DNA of 64,000 nucleotides from Diabrotica undecimpunctata. Taxonomy: Eukaryota > Arthropoda > Insecta > Coleoptera > Chrysomelidae. Made by a program: the position numbers and the translations under genes. A model generated the notes under the pieces. It was not told the DNA's origin, did no database searches, and saw only the letters and a program-made list of their open reading frames with translations. The DNA lies in the NCBI RefSeq assembly GCF_040954645.1, contig NC_092806.1:116170458-116234457 (forward strand). Direction: 5' to 3'. Positions 1 to 12,444 of the stretch are shown here, piece by piece (the stretch's first letter is position 1; each line of letters begins with the position of its first letter).

Positions 1-760
1 GAAGAAATTCTTGGTGGATAATAAAGTGGACAGTCAACAGTAGACCAGATTTTCGTAAGGCAGATCTTTGAAAAAACCAGAGAATTTGATATAGACACCT
101 TCCACCTGTTTGTAGATTTCAAAGCACGATATGATAGCGTTGTACTAAGCAAGGTATATAAAGCAATGCAACACTTCGGAACTCCTGTCAAAGTGACAAA
201 GTTTGGTAACGATCATAATGTCAAAAGTCACATGTAAAGTAAAAATCCAAAATAGCTACTCCGAAGAATTTAGTACAAATAGAGGATTGATACAGAGGGA
301 TGCGCTTGCGTACCTCTTTTTAATATTGCCTTTGAAAAAGGTGCAAAAAAAAATTGAGAACTAAACAACTGAGATACAATTTTTAATTAATTTACCCAAA
401 TACTAGCATACGACGTGGACCTTGTCAAACGTACGACTTATAAATCCAGAGAGATGTACACTGCACTTTCTAACGCCTTAGGAGAGATGAGAGATGGATT
501 TAGTCATCAGCGAAAATATGCTAATACCAACAACATAATATCGGAAGAGATAAATCGTAGAATAACGCTCGCAAAGATAAGTGACAAAGGACTTATCAAA
601 CACTTTAGAAGGCACTGCCTGATATATAGAACGTTAATATATTCAATTCTAATGTAGGGTTGTGAAACATACTTTCTAACACAGATGAAAATACAATTTC
701 TGAAAATATGCGGATGATACACAGGCGCGTTTTACAAAAAAATAACAAAATCGGTTAGGC
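1..760 (+). pseudogene. RTE-like non-LTR reverse transcriptase relic
   Basis: Decayed reverse transcriptase of an RTE-like ('endonuclease-reverse transcriptase') non-LTR element, cut by the window's left edge. Readable pieces in shifting frames are TVDQIF and FHLFVDFKARYDSV (palm region, about 40-140), an AYDVD remnant where family members have A-Y/F-A-D-D (about 407-420), and the thumb/C-terminal part ISEEINRRITLAK followed by LIYRTLIYSILM and GCETY (about 540-670). The same landmarks occur in the better preserved element at 42.5-44.1 kb, so the two are related. Loss of the catalytic ADD, frameshifts and stops make it inactive. RTE-like assignment is confident; the exact clade is not. Confidence 0.8.
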
Positions 761-1887
761 TACGATTCTATAATAATATACAAATGGCAAAGTAAAGGTT
801 ATTTAATTTAATTTTTCATTGAAAGGTATTTCATTAATATGGGTACCAATTTCTCAAAATTTGATGGCATCCATTAATTTCAATTTTAATCCATTTGTAT
901 ATGTTGTATAGGTCCTTTCTCAGTCGCTGACACAATATCGTCTTGTGTGAGTTACTTGCAGAAATCGTTGCAATTCGTGCACGAAAGCGGGCATTAATTG
1001 CACTGAAGCAGATGGCTCGTATTCTGTCTTGCTCTTCAATCTTGCTCTGTTGGTCTTCACAGCAAGTGGGATCTTTACTGGTAATATAGCTGCCTGGCTA
1101 TGAATGCTCTTCATTAAACTATTATTCCCCAAACGTAGCATTACAAGAAATTATGATTTCGCGATAGCTCTGTAGGTACATCTGATAGGTTTTTCAGTTT
1201 TTTACTTGCTGAAACGATATTTCTAATTCTTATCTAAGATATTTTGCAGTTTTCGTAATTTATAAAAAAAATATTAAAGTAAATATATCTAACAAAAATT
1301 GTAAGTAGTCTAATTTGGCTTGGGGCTTTCCATTGCATTTATTTGTTACTATGTTCGTAGAACAACAGATGCTCACAGTTTATCGCAACATCATACATAC
1401 CATTAATACCAATATCAATTTCAACGAATTAATCTGGGGCTGTCCCAATTTATAAATACTGAAATAGTAAATGCCAACTGGGAGTAGTGGTACATACGAG
1501 ATAAAGTTGTTATAATTACATACATATTTTTAACAAACCGGCAAAACGACAAGCTGTCTGTCTATTTATTTCATTAGTCATCCTAAAATACTATATTTAT
1601 AAAGCATAAGTTGGCAGGCTCTTCCACATTTTTCATTAACTCACGTTGACTCTTCTCGGAAAACCTGTAGAAATACGTCAGTAAATTTGAGATTTTCTAT
1701 TTACTCTTTTATTATGGGAATAAAATTACCAAACGTTATTCTTGACATATGTGTTCGGTCTTTTCAAATATCGTTTTCTTTTAATGTGCTATTCTCAAAA
1801 TACATTCCGACGTCGACGAAATTAATAATAAAAAAATTTTTATGAGGCGTATCTTGGCAAATCCTCATCACTTGTTCTGTGCCTTGC
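761..1887. other. AT-rich stretch without a recognised gene
   Basis: No element or gene recognised. A 73-codon minus-strand open frame at 1141-920 has a higher GC content than its surroundings, but I recognise no motif in it. It may be the remnant of an old insertion. Confidence 0.4.
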
Positions 1888-1895
1888 CTTCTACT

Positions 1896-2237
1896 TGGGG
1901 ATGCACGCGGGATGTCACATCCCGCACTTTGCCCCGCATTTTATCCCACGAGACGGGACTAATAGACATTTTTATACAATACATTGTACAGCAAAAGGTA
2001 CCACTTGTAGACCCTGAAGTAATTATTAAATTGGTCTAATAATATAATTTTGATGTTAATTGTTTAAGACAATTTGTAAAAACAAAAAAAATATAAATAT
2101 TAAATTTTATCAGTATTATAAAAATATATTTACTTATTTGGAAAATATAATTTAAGTTAGCTTTGCGGTACGTCCCGCGGGACACGGGACGGGACAAGAG
2201 CCTTTCCTCCTGTCCAGCTGTCCCGTGTGAAACCCTA
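1896..2237. mobile_element. hAT-type MITE, 342 bp
   Basis: The segment is flanked on both sides by the 8-bp direct repeat CTTCTACT (1888-1895 and 2238-2245), the duplication length typical of hAT. Its ends form imperfect terminal inverted repeats: TGGGGATGCACGCGGGA on the left and, reverse-complemented, TAGGGTTTCACACGGGA on the right. Both ends are GC-rich and full of self-complementary GTCCC/GGGAC words (e.g. TCCCGCGGGA near 2172), while the middle is AT-rich. No transposase is present, so it would be non-autonomous. Confidence 0.7.
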
Positions 2238-2245
2238 CTTCTACT

Positions 2246-3855
2246 GTTTAGTCTCTTTTTAGGTGTTAAGCCAGCTAGGAGGACTGCCCTACTGATCACT
2301 TTTAGCTGGTAGCTTAAAGCTTTCCATTTGACTTCTACTACATATTATAGAAGGCATTGACGCGGAAGAATCTTAGTTCAGCAGCGAAACTATTAAGTTG
2401 TAGGCTCTCGGTAGCCCATTACGCGAAAATTTAAATAACGCTTATGCGCAAAATACTCAAACAAAGAATAGTACATAAGAAGAAAAACAAATGAAGAAAT
2501 TATCCCTACTTAGCAAGACATCGACGACTAAGACAAATAATTCGGTTGACGGTCGAGACCTCAGAGGTGTATTAAAAGTGTACCCACTTTGCAGCGCTAG
2601 AAATCCCGTCAACACTAGGCGTTGAACAGTGCTAACCCATAGCCAAGGAATCCGACTTCAATAGTAGTCAAGGAGGTGTAATAAGGGAATACTACCAACA
2701 TAACAGTACACACAACTTACAAAGACACCTGCAAGATTCACTTCACGTCCAATATTCTTTTTAATATCATATTCAACAATAAGGACGAATTCACCGGATA
2801 CAGAAACTAGCTAGTACATATTTTTGATTTCGTGCCAAAACACCAAAACTTGATTCTTCCTCAAAACGCCTTGTCTCCTGAAGAGTACCTACTCTACAGG
2901 TTTTTTAAACTCTTTCCCTCCTACAACTTCACATACTTTTCTGAAGAGTACTTAATGACCTCAAAACACTACTTACGAGTACCATAGGTAAAAGAGTCGT
3001 AATGAAGTGATAGGTACAACTACTTCCCAAGTATTTGTCACATAATAATATACACGAAACACTCTGAAGAATCGTTCCAGAATTAAAGTTTGAATTGACC
3101 ACCTAACTGTATTAACAGGAGTACTCTAATTTAATCTCCCAGAGTTAAACCAAGTAGAATACGGCAAACCATCATGTCCTCATTATCGGCCGCCGCCTTA
3201 TCTCGTCAGTTGACAACATCGAAGTCTCATACCTGGAAGAGGCTACAAAAACCTAAATCAAGAATCTTCTCTCGAAGAGCTCCCATTTTCTATTTCCTTT
3301 CGGTGACTTGATCGTCAGGTGTTCGAGATGTTTGTCCTCTTTTCTTTTCTACGTTGAATATACATACTAACTAATAACTACTATATTTATTTTAGTTACA
3401 CCTATAAAATCTCGATAATAGATTGTTCAGCTGTAACTGCCTAAAAATGCAATGGGAAAATAGCGCATATACATCGATGCAATTGTATCACCATACTCTT
3501 CCAAATCAAGCACCAAGATAATGAGATACTTTCTACATATATTCATTCTTTTGTTGCAGTTGCTTAAACTTCTGCCGTAGTTCCTGTTGCAGCATTCGGT
3601 ACTACACATTATGTATATATGTCGTATTTTTAGTATTTACCGTGGGATATAATTACTCTTCCCTACTCTTTTTGTTCCCGTCTAGTAACCATCTGTATCT
3701 TTCTCGTATTGTTTTTGTCTTATTTTTCTTTTCGTTCTCGTCACTTTATACCTTTCCCGTTATTGCTCAATATTATTTTCTATCCATTCTCGTATTTACT
3801 AGGTTCTACCTCATTCGTGAATCACCTGTAGTCTAGCTCTGTCGAACCCCGACCA
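2246..3855. other. No recognised gene
   Basis: Mixed-composition DNA, less AT-rich than average around 2340-3330. Short open frames occur, such as minus 3609-3427 (60 codons), but none shows a motif I can name. Probably very old transposon debris; nothing further can be supported. Confidence 0.35.
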
Positions 3856-5020
3856 AGACATCTCTACCACACTGAATCCTGGACCTTAGTGCCCTTATTT
3901 GTGTAACCATGTTGCCAATCAACAGAGCATTTTCCACCTTCCATTAGGCACACTTCTCCGCACAACCCAATAGTGGCATTTATTACGCTTAAAGAAGCTT
4001 TAGAAATAATTATCTTTATTGTATCCCACTTATACTCTGCACTCTGTATTAATGCGGAAATAATATTACATAAATAATGAAATACTAACATTTAGCAATA
4101 ATGCTCGTGTCTATTATCCTCTAGTGATTTCTCAGTAATTTTCTTTATAATGAATATTGCATCTGTACACGATCTCCCACTACAAAAACCCTGTTGTTCA
4201 TGGACTAAACTTATCCTGTGATTTATTAGCACTTGTAAAATTTTAGTTATAAGTTTTAGCGTAGTATTTAACAAGCATACCTCTGTAGTTTTCTGTCTGT
4301 TTTTTATCTTGTTTTTTGAATAGTAGAATTAGTTCGCTTGTTCTCCATTCTTCCGGCATTTCATTCTGTTTTATAATTTTATTAATTAATGTTGTTAATT
4401 GTTCTGTAATTGCTGCTCCACAATATTTCAGTAATTCGTTTGGTATCCCGTCTTTGCCTGCTGCTTTTTCTGTTCTTCAGGTTTCCTAGTATTTTTCGAA
4501 CTTCCTGTACATTTATATTTAGTTCTTCATTTGTGGAATTTCTGGTGATTCCGATTCTAGCGTCGTTTGTTCTTCCTCTGCATAGAGTTTTTTTAGGTAG
4601 TCAATCCACGTACTTTGTCTATGTGTTTTGGTTCTATTAGTTCCCTTACCACCGTCCTTTGACCTCTTATAAAGCGCCATATTTCCTTTTGCAGACCGTA
4701 AAAAGCATGTTCTATTTCTTTCGAAAAGCGTTCCCAGTGATCATTTTTTTATTTTCTTACACGTGCATGTGTTTCGTTTCTAATTGTCTTGTAATTAGGG
4801 TATGCCTCTTGTGTTTTAATTGACATTTATTTAAGGTAAGCTTTTTTCTTTTCTTTACATTTTTCCTTCACTTCTGTACAAAACCATAGAGTTCTTTGCC
4901 TAGGGAACGATTTATTTTTATTTATAATTCTTTCACCAAGAACTTCATTGGTCGAGGATAAGATAATGGACTTAATTTTTGCACAGATTTCTTCGACCAT
5001 CACTTGGAGTCAAATACTAA
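3856..5020 (-). pseudogene. RTE-like non-LTR element relic
   Basis: Minus-strand reading, from high to low coordinate, gives the linker before the RT domain (KSFPRQRTLWFCTEVKEK around 4910-4860, AYPNYKTIRNE around 4800), then TWIDYLKKLYAEEE (about 4610-4570). RT palm pieces follow: LITKILQVLINHRI and QQGFCSGRSCTDAIFIIKK (about 4250-4140). These are landmarks of RTE-like RT proteins. Frameshifts and stops are frequent, and the catalytic YADD block is not recognisable. The 3' boundary is uncertain. Confidence 0.75.
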
Positions 5021-6544
5021 CATGAGCCGAAATAATAAAAAATTGAAAAGTTAATACCTACTTAGACAAATTGATCTACAACTGAGATGTCTTTTGAGCA
5101 GCTATTTTGTATCAGTCTTGAATTTAAAAAAATTTTAAATGTCATCGTACATCATTCATTTTATATAGTTATTATTAGATTACCATTTTATTTTATGTGG
5201 TGCTTGAGCAACTTCCTCGTTTGTTATTTTAGACACTATTATTGTTGCCTGATCTGTAGGTTCTACATATTTTATATTAAATTTGTCGTTAATAATTTTC
5301 ATAACCTATTTGCTGTAAATAAAAATCGATAATTCTGTTATACAAAAGTGTTTTGAAAGATATAACCGATTTAAGATCCATTCCAAACAGTCGTAAATAT
5401 TAATGATTTCTTATTCTACGAAATCAGAGCAATAATCACGTTTAGAAGAAATTCTCAAGAAATAAAAATAAATCGACATGTGTTATGTCTTTTTTATTGG
5501 CTGTAAAAACAATTTAATTTCAATTAATTTCGTTTAGGTTCCTTGGTACTATTATTCGATCTGATTATGTGCGGTTGAAGGACGTTTTCTGGCTGTATAA
5601 CTGATATCTTCAACCAGATTTACTTAGTAATGATTTTTAATAAATTTGTTTATGATGGATTTGTTTAATTCGTATCAAAAGAATCCAAATATCGTTTGTT
5701 AAAGGACGCTTTGATAGATATATGAGGCACAATCCTTAACCCCAATAGTTCATGTTGTTAGCATTTTGATTAATTCCTAACGATATTTTATTATAAATAA
5801 AAGAACAAGAATCAAATATGATAGATAGTTGAGTCTTTGTTCTACAAATAGTTTGCTTCTAAAGACACCCCTTTTTCCATATTTTCATATTTTCTGAAGC
5901 ATAAATTTAAAAAATTTAAATTAATAAATTTCTGGATAAATGAACTAAGGTAACTATCCCCAGTTTTTATGACGTTTTAAGTGACGTAATCATACAGACT
6001 ATGAAGAGTGTACCTTCGTTAATTTGCCCAGAACTTTATTTTAGTTTTATGATTCATACAATTTATTGGGGTGGAAGAGACTTCTGACGCGGTACTGTTT
6101 AGTTATAATCTATTTCTAATGAGTGTAGAGTAATAAAATCTCATGAAGTATTCAAAAGCGCTACAGGGTAATCCGTCAATAATCCGTCAATAAATTCCGT
6201 CCGCATTGCAAAATTCTGTCGTTTCATAAAGAGCAGGTAGGTATCACCCTGTTTTAAGGGATTAGTCCATTGTTATCGACAGATAAACACTGAGCCAGAG
6301 GCGCGCTAGTGGGTTAATTGACAAAAGAATATGCATTCTTAAAAATCATATTAAAGGAAATAAAAATGTAATACAGCAGAACAGTGTTATTAAAAAAATA
6401 TAAAATGTAACAATAAAATATATACGAACCGAAATCGGGAAATACTCACAAACACACACGAATGAACTTTACATATTGAAACACTTGTGGGGAGTTTAAA
6501 TCAATTTATTCACAAAAACTACAAAAACTTTACTGGATACGTTA
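5021..6544. other. AT-rich intergenic DNA
   Basis: No coding or RNA feature recognised. A short direct duplication (AATCCGTCAAT twice, about 6170-6191) is visible. The 3' part may hold the left end of the DD82E transposon that follows, but I could not match terminal inverted repeats on its two sides. Confidence 0.4.
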
Positions 6545-7897
6545 TTACAATTCTACATCACTATAGTCTTCATCCGAAGAACTGTCATCATCCCCTGGTG
6601 TTATAATTATAGGGTCAACCACCTGATCGACCAAGTTGTCCAGTTCCCACATTTTATCTTCCTCTTTTAAAACATGCTGGATTGCTTTTTGCCAGTTTTC
6701 TGATGTGATTTCCATAATGGCTTGATCAAACAATACCTTGACATCTTTCATTTTAAATGTGGTATTGTGCCTTGCAACATATCTTTTAACTTGTGCCCAT
6801 ATAAGTTCTATGGGATTTAATTCGCAATGATATGGCGGTAGGCGTAGCACAGTTACTTTATACTTTTCTGCTACATCTTCTACGGCATATTTTATGAAGC
6901 GAGATTTATGTTGTTTTACTACGGCTAGTAGTTCCTTCTTTATTGAATTCGTCTCGAACTGAATACCTTTATTTGACAGCCAGTTAATAATTTCTTGCTT
7001 TCTCCAAGCTGAAGTTGGTACCTTCTCTATGCGCCTTGAATGGTAGCTTGCATTATCCATAACCACGACCGAATCAGCTGGAAGAAATTTTAACATTTCC
7101 CCGAAGTAGTCTTCGAAGACATCCGAATTCATGTCCTCATGATAATCTCCCGTCCGACACGACTCAAAGCTTAACAAACCTTCTTTTAAAAATCCTTCTT
7201 CGCTTCCAATGTGAGCAATTATAAGCCTCTTCCCTTTTCCCGAAGGCACTTTAATACCCGTCGAAAGGCCTTCTATGAAAGCTTGGCGAGCACTTGTTAC
7301 ATTTTTATCTTGCCACATTTTTTGGACTATATAACCTTCGTTTATTCACGTCTCATCAAGATAAAAAATTTTCTTGTGCTCTCTGCGGTACTGTTTTATA
7401 GTTCTCAAATATTTTCATCTCCAGCAAATGATTTCATCACTTTCAAGTAATAGTGCCTTTCGATTGTGCTTTTCCCAGGAAAAATTCATACTTTTTAAAG
7501 TTTTCCATAAAAGTTTTCTGGATATCAAAGAAATATCGTTATCTTGGCTTATCTCCATTAGTATTTTGTCAAGGGTGGGTATTTCCTTTTTAAAATAAAA
7601 CGAATGAACTTTTCTTCGAATGTCAGGTTTGGTGTCTTCACCTAAGATTTTTATTGGTCTTCCTGATTTTCTCTTGCATGGACTTAACTGGCCTGATATC
7701 TTTCTTTCTCGCAATAATTTAAAAATCGTGGACTGTCCAATTCCAGTCATTCGGGCACATCGCTCAACACTTTCTTGCACAGACAAACTAGGGTGATCGT
7801 GTTTTATGCAATCATATACATTTAAAATTATAACTTTTTCACTAACAGATAGCGGAGAATTTTTTACACCTCTTTTCTTTGGAGTAAATGTCGCCAT
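6545..7897 (-). pseudogene. DD82E (Sailor-type) Tc1/mariner-like transposase, two stops
   Basis: One frame runs from ATG at 7897 to the stop at 6545: 450 codons interrupted only by two TGA codons, at codon 161 (7417-7415) and codon 184, immediately after the YLDET motif. The N-terminal 160 residues hold a helix-turn-helix-like region (SVQESVERCARMTGIGQSTI) and a GRP-like motif (KSGRPIKI). The DDE triad reads D181 in YLDET, D281 in VVVMDNASYH and E364 in CELNPIELIW. There are 82 residues between the second D and the E, matching the DD82E class of the IS630-Tc1-mariner group. The C-terminus is acidic (DDDSSSDEDYSD). Codon 184 is probably an original Trp (TGG to TGA). All three catalytic residues survive, so decay is recent. 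Confidence 0.9.
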
Positions 7898-8689
7898 TTT
7901 ATAACTTTTTCACTATTTCTATATCACAATATTACTGTACGTTTAATTGGTGTAGTAACAATTACTAACTCGAATGTCGAATGTCGAATGATAATAATAA
8001 AATAAAAGAGGGATTATAATGAAAGTGTAAGTAAAACCTCATTACGCGTTATTAGTCTTCATGTTGATTTATTTTAGTTCTTAGTAATATTAGGAGGTGC
8101 GTCATACCCTTATCAGTTTCTTCTAATGCTTTTATTCGTTCAGTAAGGAAGTGAATTATATAGACAAACCAATCAAAAAATTTTTATACAATATATCAGA
8201 CGTAAAAAAAACTAAATTGGTATAGTAATTTTGTTAAAAGATATTCATATAAAATTCAAAATATATTACATTCGGAAACAACGTCGAACTTAAGATACAA
8301 GCCCAAGCAAGAAGTGGATAACAGAAAATAAAACACGACAAAAAAAATTTAAACACAACAGAATATGATGGACCAACTATAATTATTTACAGCGAATAGA
8401 AAGCGCGCATCCGAACAGATTATGATACCCACCTACAGACTTTTTCATACGTTTAACTCGCTTTTCTTGACTGTAAATATGTTAATAGTAATGCTAGCAA
8501 ATCCAATTCATTAGAAAACGTAGGATTAGAAAACCTATAAGTGCATAGTAGAAGAAACAATAGAAAAACTCAGATTACCAAATGTTCACACTCAGCATAA
8601 TTGAATGTTATTTTCTTAATAGTCTACTAATTTTATTAAATTTAAATTTTATTCTTCGTCTAGAATTATTAAATTATTAAAAAAACGAT
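7898..8689. other. Upstream flank of DD82E element, no gene
   Basis: AT-rich. It should contain the right end of the DD82E transposon, but no inverted repeat matching the left flank could be established by eye. From about 8240 onward it may be decayed sequence of the RTE-like relic that starts being readable at 8690. Confidence 0.35.
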
Positions 8690-8930
8690 ATAAAAGCATG
8701 CAGGAAAGAATTAATAAGCCTCGTAATGCCTAGAACATGCTTAATAATATGGAAATCCCGGATTTACCCAACTAAAACGGATTTAAAAAATTTTAACACA
8801 AATTTAAAGCTGTATTACTATTTATGACTGTAAAACGTGGATTATATCAGCATCAATAGTACATAAATTACAAGTTTTTATCAATAGAGCGTTACGAAAA
8901 ATTCATCGTATTAGCTTATTTTATGAGACG

Positions 8931-9992
8931 TAGCGGTCAACTCCAGTACTTTCAACTTGCTAACAAAACCGCCGTTCCGCTCCCTTGCCGGTTACACCAG
9001 TGGCCAGACACATCCTGTTAGGGAATCGGTGGTTGAGGGCATGGGAAGGCGGCATCACTACTTGGATTACATTTCCCGGAGTACTATGACCTTAAACACT
9101 ACGCGTCCAGCGGTGACAGGACACATCTGTGCGAAGCGGGCGGGATTCGAAGACCAGGGAACCCAATAAAACCTAGACTCCTTACCCATCTAGGGATCCG
9201 TGTCAACACAGATGGATAACGAAGATTCTCTTCGTGCTGGGCACCCCCGGACGTTGACGAACCAATACACTACCGTTTGGGAAAAGTAGGTGGATAAAGG
9301 GTATTGCCAACTTTCGAGAGGAAGTCTATCCTATTCTGGCATAACAAATACCCCTGTGAGTACCTCTCCAGTAAGGGTGGCACGATAGCAATATCGTGGG
9401 CTCTACCCTTCCCGCAGTACCTGTGTTGCCGTACGTACCGCTGTCCGTGATCCCTGAGAGGGCGAACAGTTGCACGTTGGTGGGATAACGGACCAACAAG
9501 CACGTTTGACAGGTTGCCGCCGAGAACCCTACTCCCCTACCACTCATCTCCTGCTACAGACAATTCTCACAGGCGCACGTTCAGATTGGGACTGATCATA
9601 TAGAACCTGCAAAACCTCCTGCATAGGTTATGTGAAACGAAAGTAGAACGGTCCAACTGAGATCATCTCGGTTACTATGAAGGAACGCAACCCGTTGACA
9701 ATTGTGCTCGTTGCTGCGATCCCGACACCTCAAGCGACGGCTCACCATCTCCTGTTCCATCCCATTGCTCGACTTTTATGATCTGTAGGGACCAGCACGC
9801 TAGCAGAATTCGGTTCGTGTTTTCACTCCGAAGAGCTATTTAGACACAGACGCTGCTAGACAACCATACTTCCCATTGATAGCCTCTTACGAGAATACAT
9901 CACCCTAGCTGTATTCTTTTCGTGCGTTCGCTCCTAGGAAGCTATTAGGATTAGACCGCACGCTGGACAGCCGCAGATGTTGGCCTAATCAA
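8931..9992. mobile_element. Unclassified 1.06-kb GC-richer insertion
   Basis: This segment sits exactly between two halves of an RTE-like reading frame (codons ...TAT GAG ACG | ATC TCG AAT...), so it is an insertion. It is clearly richer in G+C than its surroundings. It has no long ORF, no RT or transposase motif, no obvious TG...CA ends, no poly(A) tail and no target duplication that I can see. The open frames at 8957-9169 (+), 9503-9270 (-) and 9547-9326 (-) overlap one another and look accidental. It could be a solo LTR, a non-autonomous element or the UTR of a larger retroelement. Confidence 0.65.
9802..9973 (+). repeat. Degenerate internal repeat, about 105-bp period
   Basis: Two diverged copies of a roughly 65-bp segment begin at about 9802 (AGCAGAATTCGGTTCGTG) and 9907 (AGCTGTATTCTTTTCGTG) and continue in parallel (GAGCTATTTAGA versus AAGCTATTAGGATTAGA; CGCTGCTAGACA versus CGCTGGACAG). 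They lie at one end of the GC-richer insertion. Confidence 0.5.
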
Positions 9993-10170
9993 ATCTCGAA
10001 TGAAAATTTATGGAACCAAACCAAACAAGAAAATGTCATAAAGCAAATAAGTGGTGGATTGGAATTCTCGAGGCCGACGGAAAGTAGGCAGACCTAAAAA
10101 AAACTTGAAAAAGGACAATACTGGACGAAGGGAAAGAGATGGGAAAATCCTAGCTTGAAATCAAAACCCT

Positions 10171-11856
10171 AGTGAGTTTTTCATCAAAACATAAAATAAA
10201 GTATGGATTTTCAGGCTAGTCTACAGTACCGCCTAGTGCACCACTTTTTTTTATTTAATCTTTATTTCGTATTTTATTTTTATATTATTTTGTATTGTAA
10301 AGGCTTGACAGTATTTCTACTATAATAATTATAGTATGCTTGCTAACACTGGCTACACGACGATCTTAGAAATATATTTATTCTGACAATAAATCAACAT
10401 TTACCCATACAAAACACCACCATGCGCACTCTACGTCGAGTAAAACATTAGAATGAAGGACGTCTACGAACTCATCATTTTATAGCCCCCCATAAAATAT
10501 TAGACCCTCTGAGATGTAGCAAACTGATCACTGCAGATAGATAAACTCATCACCAGCATTTTTGTCCCAAAGCGCTGGTTTCCTGTTACCTGTTACATTT
10601 CTTGTTTACTTGGTAATCTATTCAATTCCGAAATTTTTTGCTTTAAAATTTAACTGTAATATTTATATCGAGTGCCTTCCGGTGAGGGGCATATTAGACA
10701 TAATATCTGCCAATCTAAACGGATTTGAAATCTGAAAATTCAGCTGCATAGGTTTTTAATAGCGAACTTTTTAATGATAATATTTGTGAGCATGTGCTAT
10801 TTATGGTTATCTATTTACATTCAGACTTGGATTATCCTCTCAAATTATCGAAGACAATATAGCAGAGATGTATGTTGGTAACATCATTTAAGACTTAAGT
10901 AAGGTAATAATAAATAGTATTTAAATGTTTCATCAGTAGAAAACCAGAACTACAATATGTGCCTTAGTGGTATACCGGTTAAGTTAAAAATATATAACAA
11001 TATTAATGTTAAAGCCAAAAGATCCACAAAATTTATGAAAACTTCTTGCTATCTAAAGAACATGTGAAAATTAAATTAGGATTTTAAATTTAAAATTAGG
11101 AAAGACGGTAAAGTGAGGTAATATATAAAAATGATTAACCGAAGTACTACATAAATAAACTCTTATGATTAATAAAACCCAATATAAACTATAACACTGT
11201 GCTAAAAATGGTCATGAACATAATCTCCTACTCAACAACACAGGAAATAAGGGCTGGAAAAACGACAGATGTCACCAATTCACCTGGTGGTTAATTTGAA
11301 TAATAATTAGGCGACAATTGATACAGAGGCAATAATACAATTCGTCAACAGCGTGCTTGAACATGGTATTTGAACTCAATGCACTCAAATAGTGACCCAA
11401 TGCGCCCTTAGCTAATAATTAAATCGCATTCCAGTCAAACAAAGTGTATTTATGCAAACCAAGTATGTGTCATATTAAAGTTTTGTAGCTAAAACCCAAG
11501 AAAATAAAGTTGTTGTATAAAGTAATTGATTAAAAGCAAGTTGACTAAATATACAATACCAAAGTATTAGTACACGGCTATGCTGTCAATGAATACTAGG
11601 TGAGGACACAGATTTTAAAAAAAGTTAAAAATTATAATTATTTTATTAAAATGTTATGCAGTATGTAAAATTAATAAATGATAAATTGGGAATGATACGC
11701 AAAAAGAGTGTTTAAGGATGTGACACATTTCTTAGAGGAATTTCTTTCTTTACATAAGATATTAACACCAGAAAAATGCATTCTAGAGAGATCGAGCAGA
11801 TTTAGACCGATCTAGAAAACAAGTTCCCGACAGTTTTAGCATTTTTAAGGCTTGAT
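10171..11856. other. AT-rich intergenic DNA
   Basis: No gene, RNA gene or recognisable element. Only short open frames and simple A/T-rich tracts are seen. Confidence 0.4.
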
Positions 11857-12444
11857 TTGGGCTGTAGCGCCAGTGTAGAGAGAGGTGAGGGGTCAGGAAG
11901 GGAGATAGGTAGTGCGGTAGGGAGAGAGGGAAACTTCGGCTATTTTACCTCAACAGGTAGTACTGAAACGGCTAGATCTTGTCAAGGAGAAATTAATGAA
12001 GACAATAGATATTTTCCTAAATTCGGAAGAAAGTGGCATGCTTATTGTGTGTCCATATTTATTTTTTTCATCAAACACTCTGTTGTGGTTGTTCCTTTCG
12101 TCCAACATAAGTCGAGATCCAAAATTTCTATATTGGTTGATTACAAAACACGCCGATTAATGAACCTTCGTCGGAGCAGGTTACAATTCGATGTTAAAGA
12201 GATTTGTTGCCAAGTTGAAGAAAACACTTTTATTACAATTAATTTCTTGAAAACTGAGTTTAAACAATACTGTGCTATGTCGGCGAGTAATGTATTAGTG
12301 TGTGCGATAACTAAGGCGAGATTGGTTCTATTAACTTGGAACCGCGATATGATTGTCTTAACTGAGAAATACGAGATGATATGCGTAGGGAGCGTCAAGC
12401 AATATGTCCTACTTAGGAGATATAATTCTGATAGAGAGAGATAG
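11857..12444 (+). CDS. Doubtful 195-codon open frame
   Basis: An open frame of 195 codons with no recognised domain. It starts with a Gly/Ser/Arg-rich segment (residues 1-40). The part from about residue 125 lies inside a repeat that recurs, without an open frame, at 29.8-30.1 kb. That argues that the frame is an accident inside repetitive non-coding DNA, perhaps the LTR or UTR of an element. I list it because it is one of the longest frames in the window without a family assignment. Confidence 0.15.
   Translation: MGCSASVERGEGSGREIGSAVGREGNFGYFTSTGSTETARSCQGEINEDNRYFPKFGRKWHAYCVSIFIFFIKHSVVVVPFVQHKSRSKISILVDYKTRRLMNLRRSRLQFDVKEICCQVEENTFITINFLKTEFKQYCAMSASNVLVCAITKARLVLLTWNRDMIVLTEKYEMICVGSVKQYVLLRRYNSDRER

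Larger units (their letters stand above)
8690..10170 (+). pseudogene. RTE-like RT C-terminus, split by an insertion
   Basis: The 3' part of an RTE-like RT ORF. At 8690-8930 it reads (with frameshifts) LKAVLLYDCKTW and HKLQVFINRALRKIHRI, the conserved thumb/C-terminal segment of the family, ending in LFYET. The frame resumes at 9993 with ISNENLWNQTKQENVIKQISGG and, after a break, KVGRPKK (to about 10170), which is what follows in intact members. The 1.06 kb between is foreign to the element and is listed separately. The relic is therefore older than that insertion. Confidence 0.8.

Noticed and set aside
6180..8110. Terminal inverted repeats of the DD82E element
   Set aside because: I compared both flanks and found only short chance matches such as TAAGGG; not enough to set element ends.
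9270..9547. Overlapping minus-strand ORFs in the GC-rich insertion
   Set aside because: Frames overlap each other, are short and have no motif; the higher GC simply lowers stop-codon frequency.
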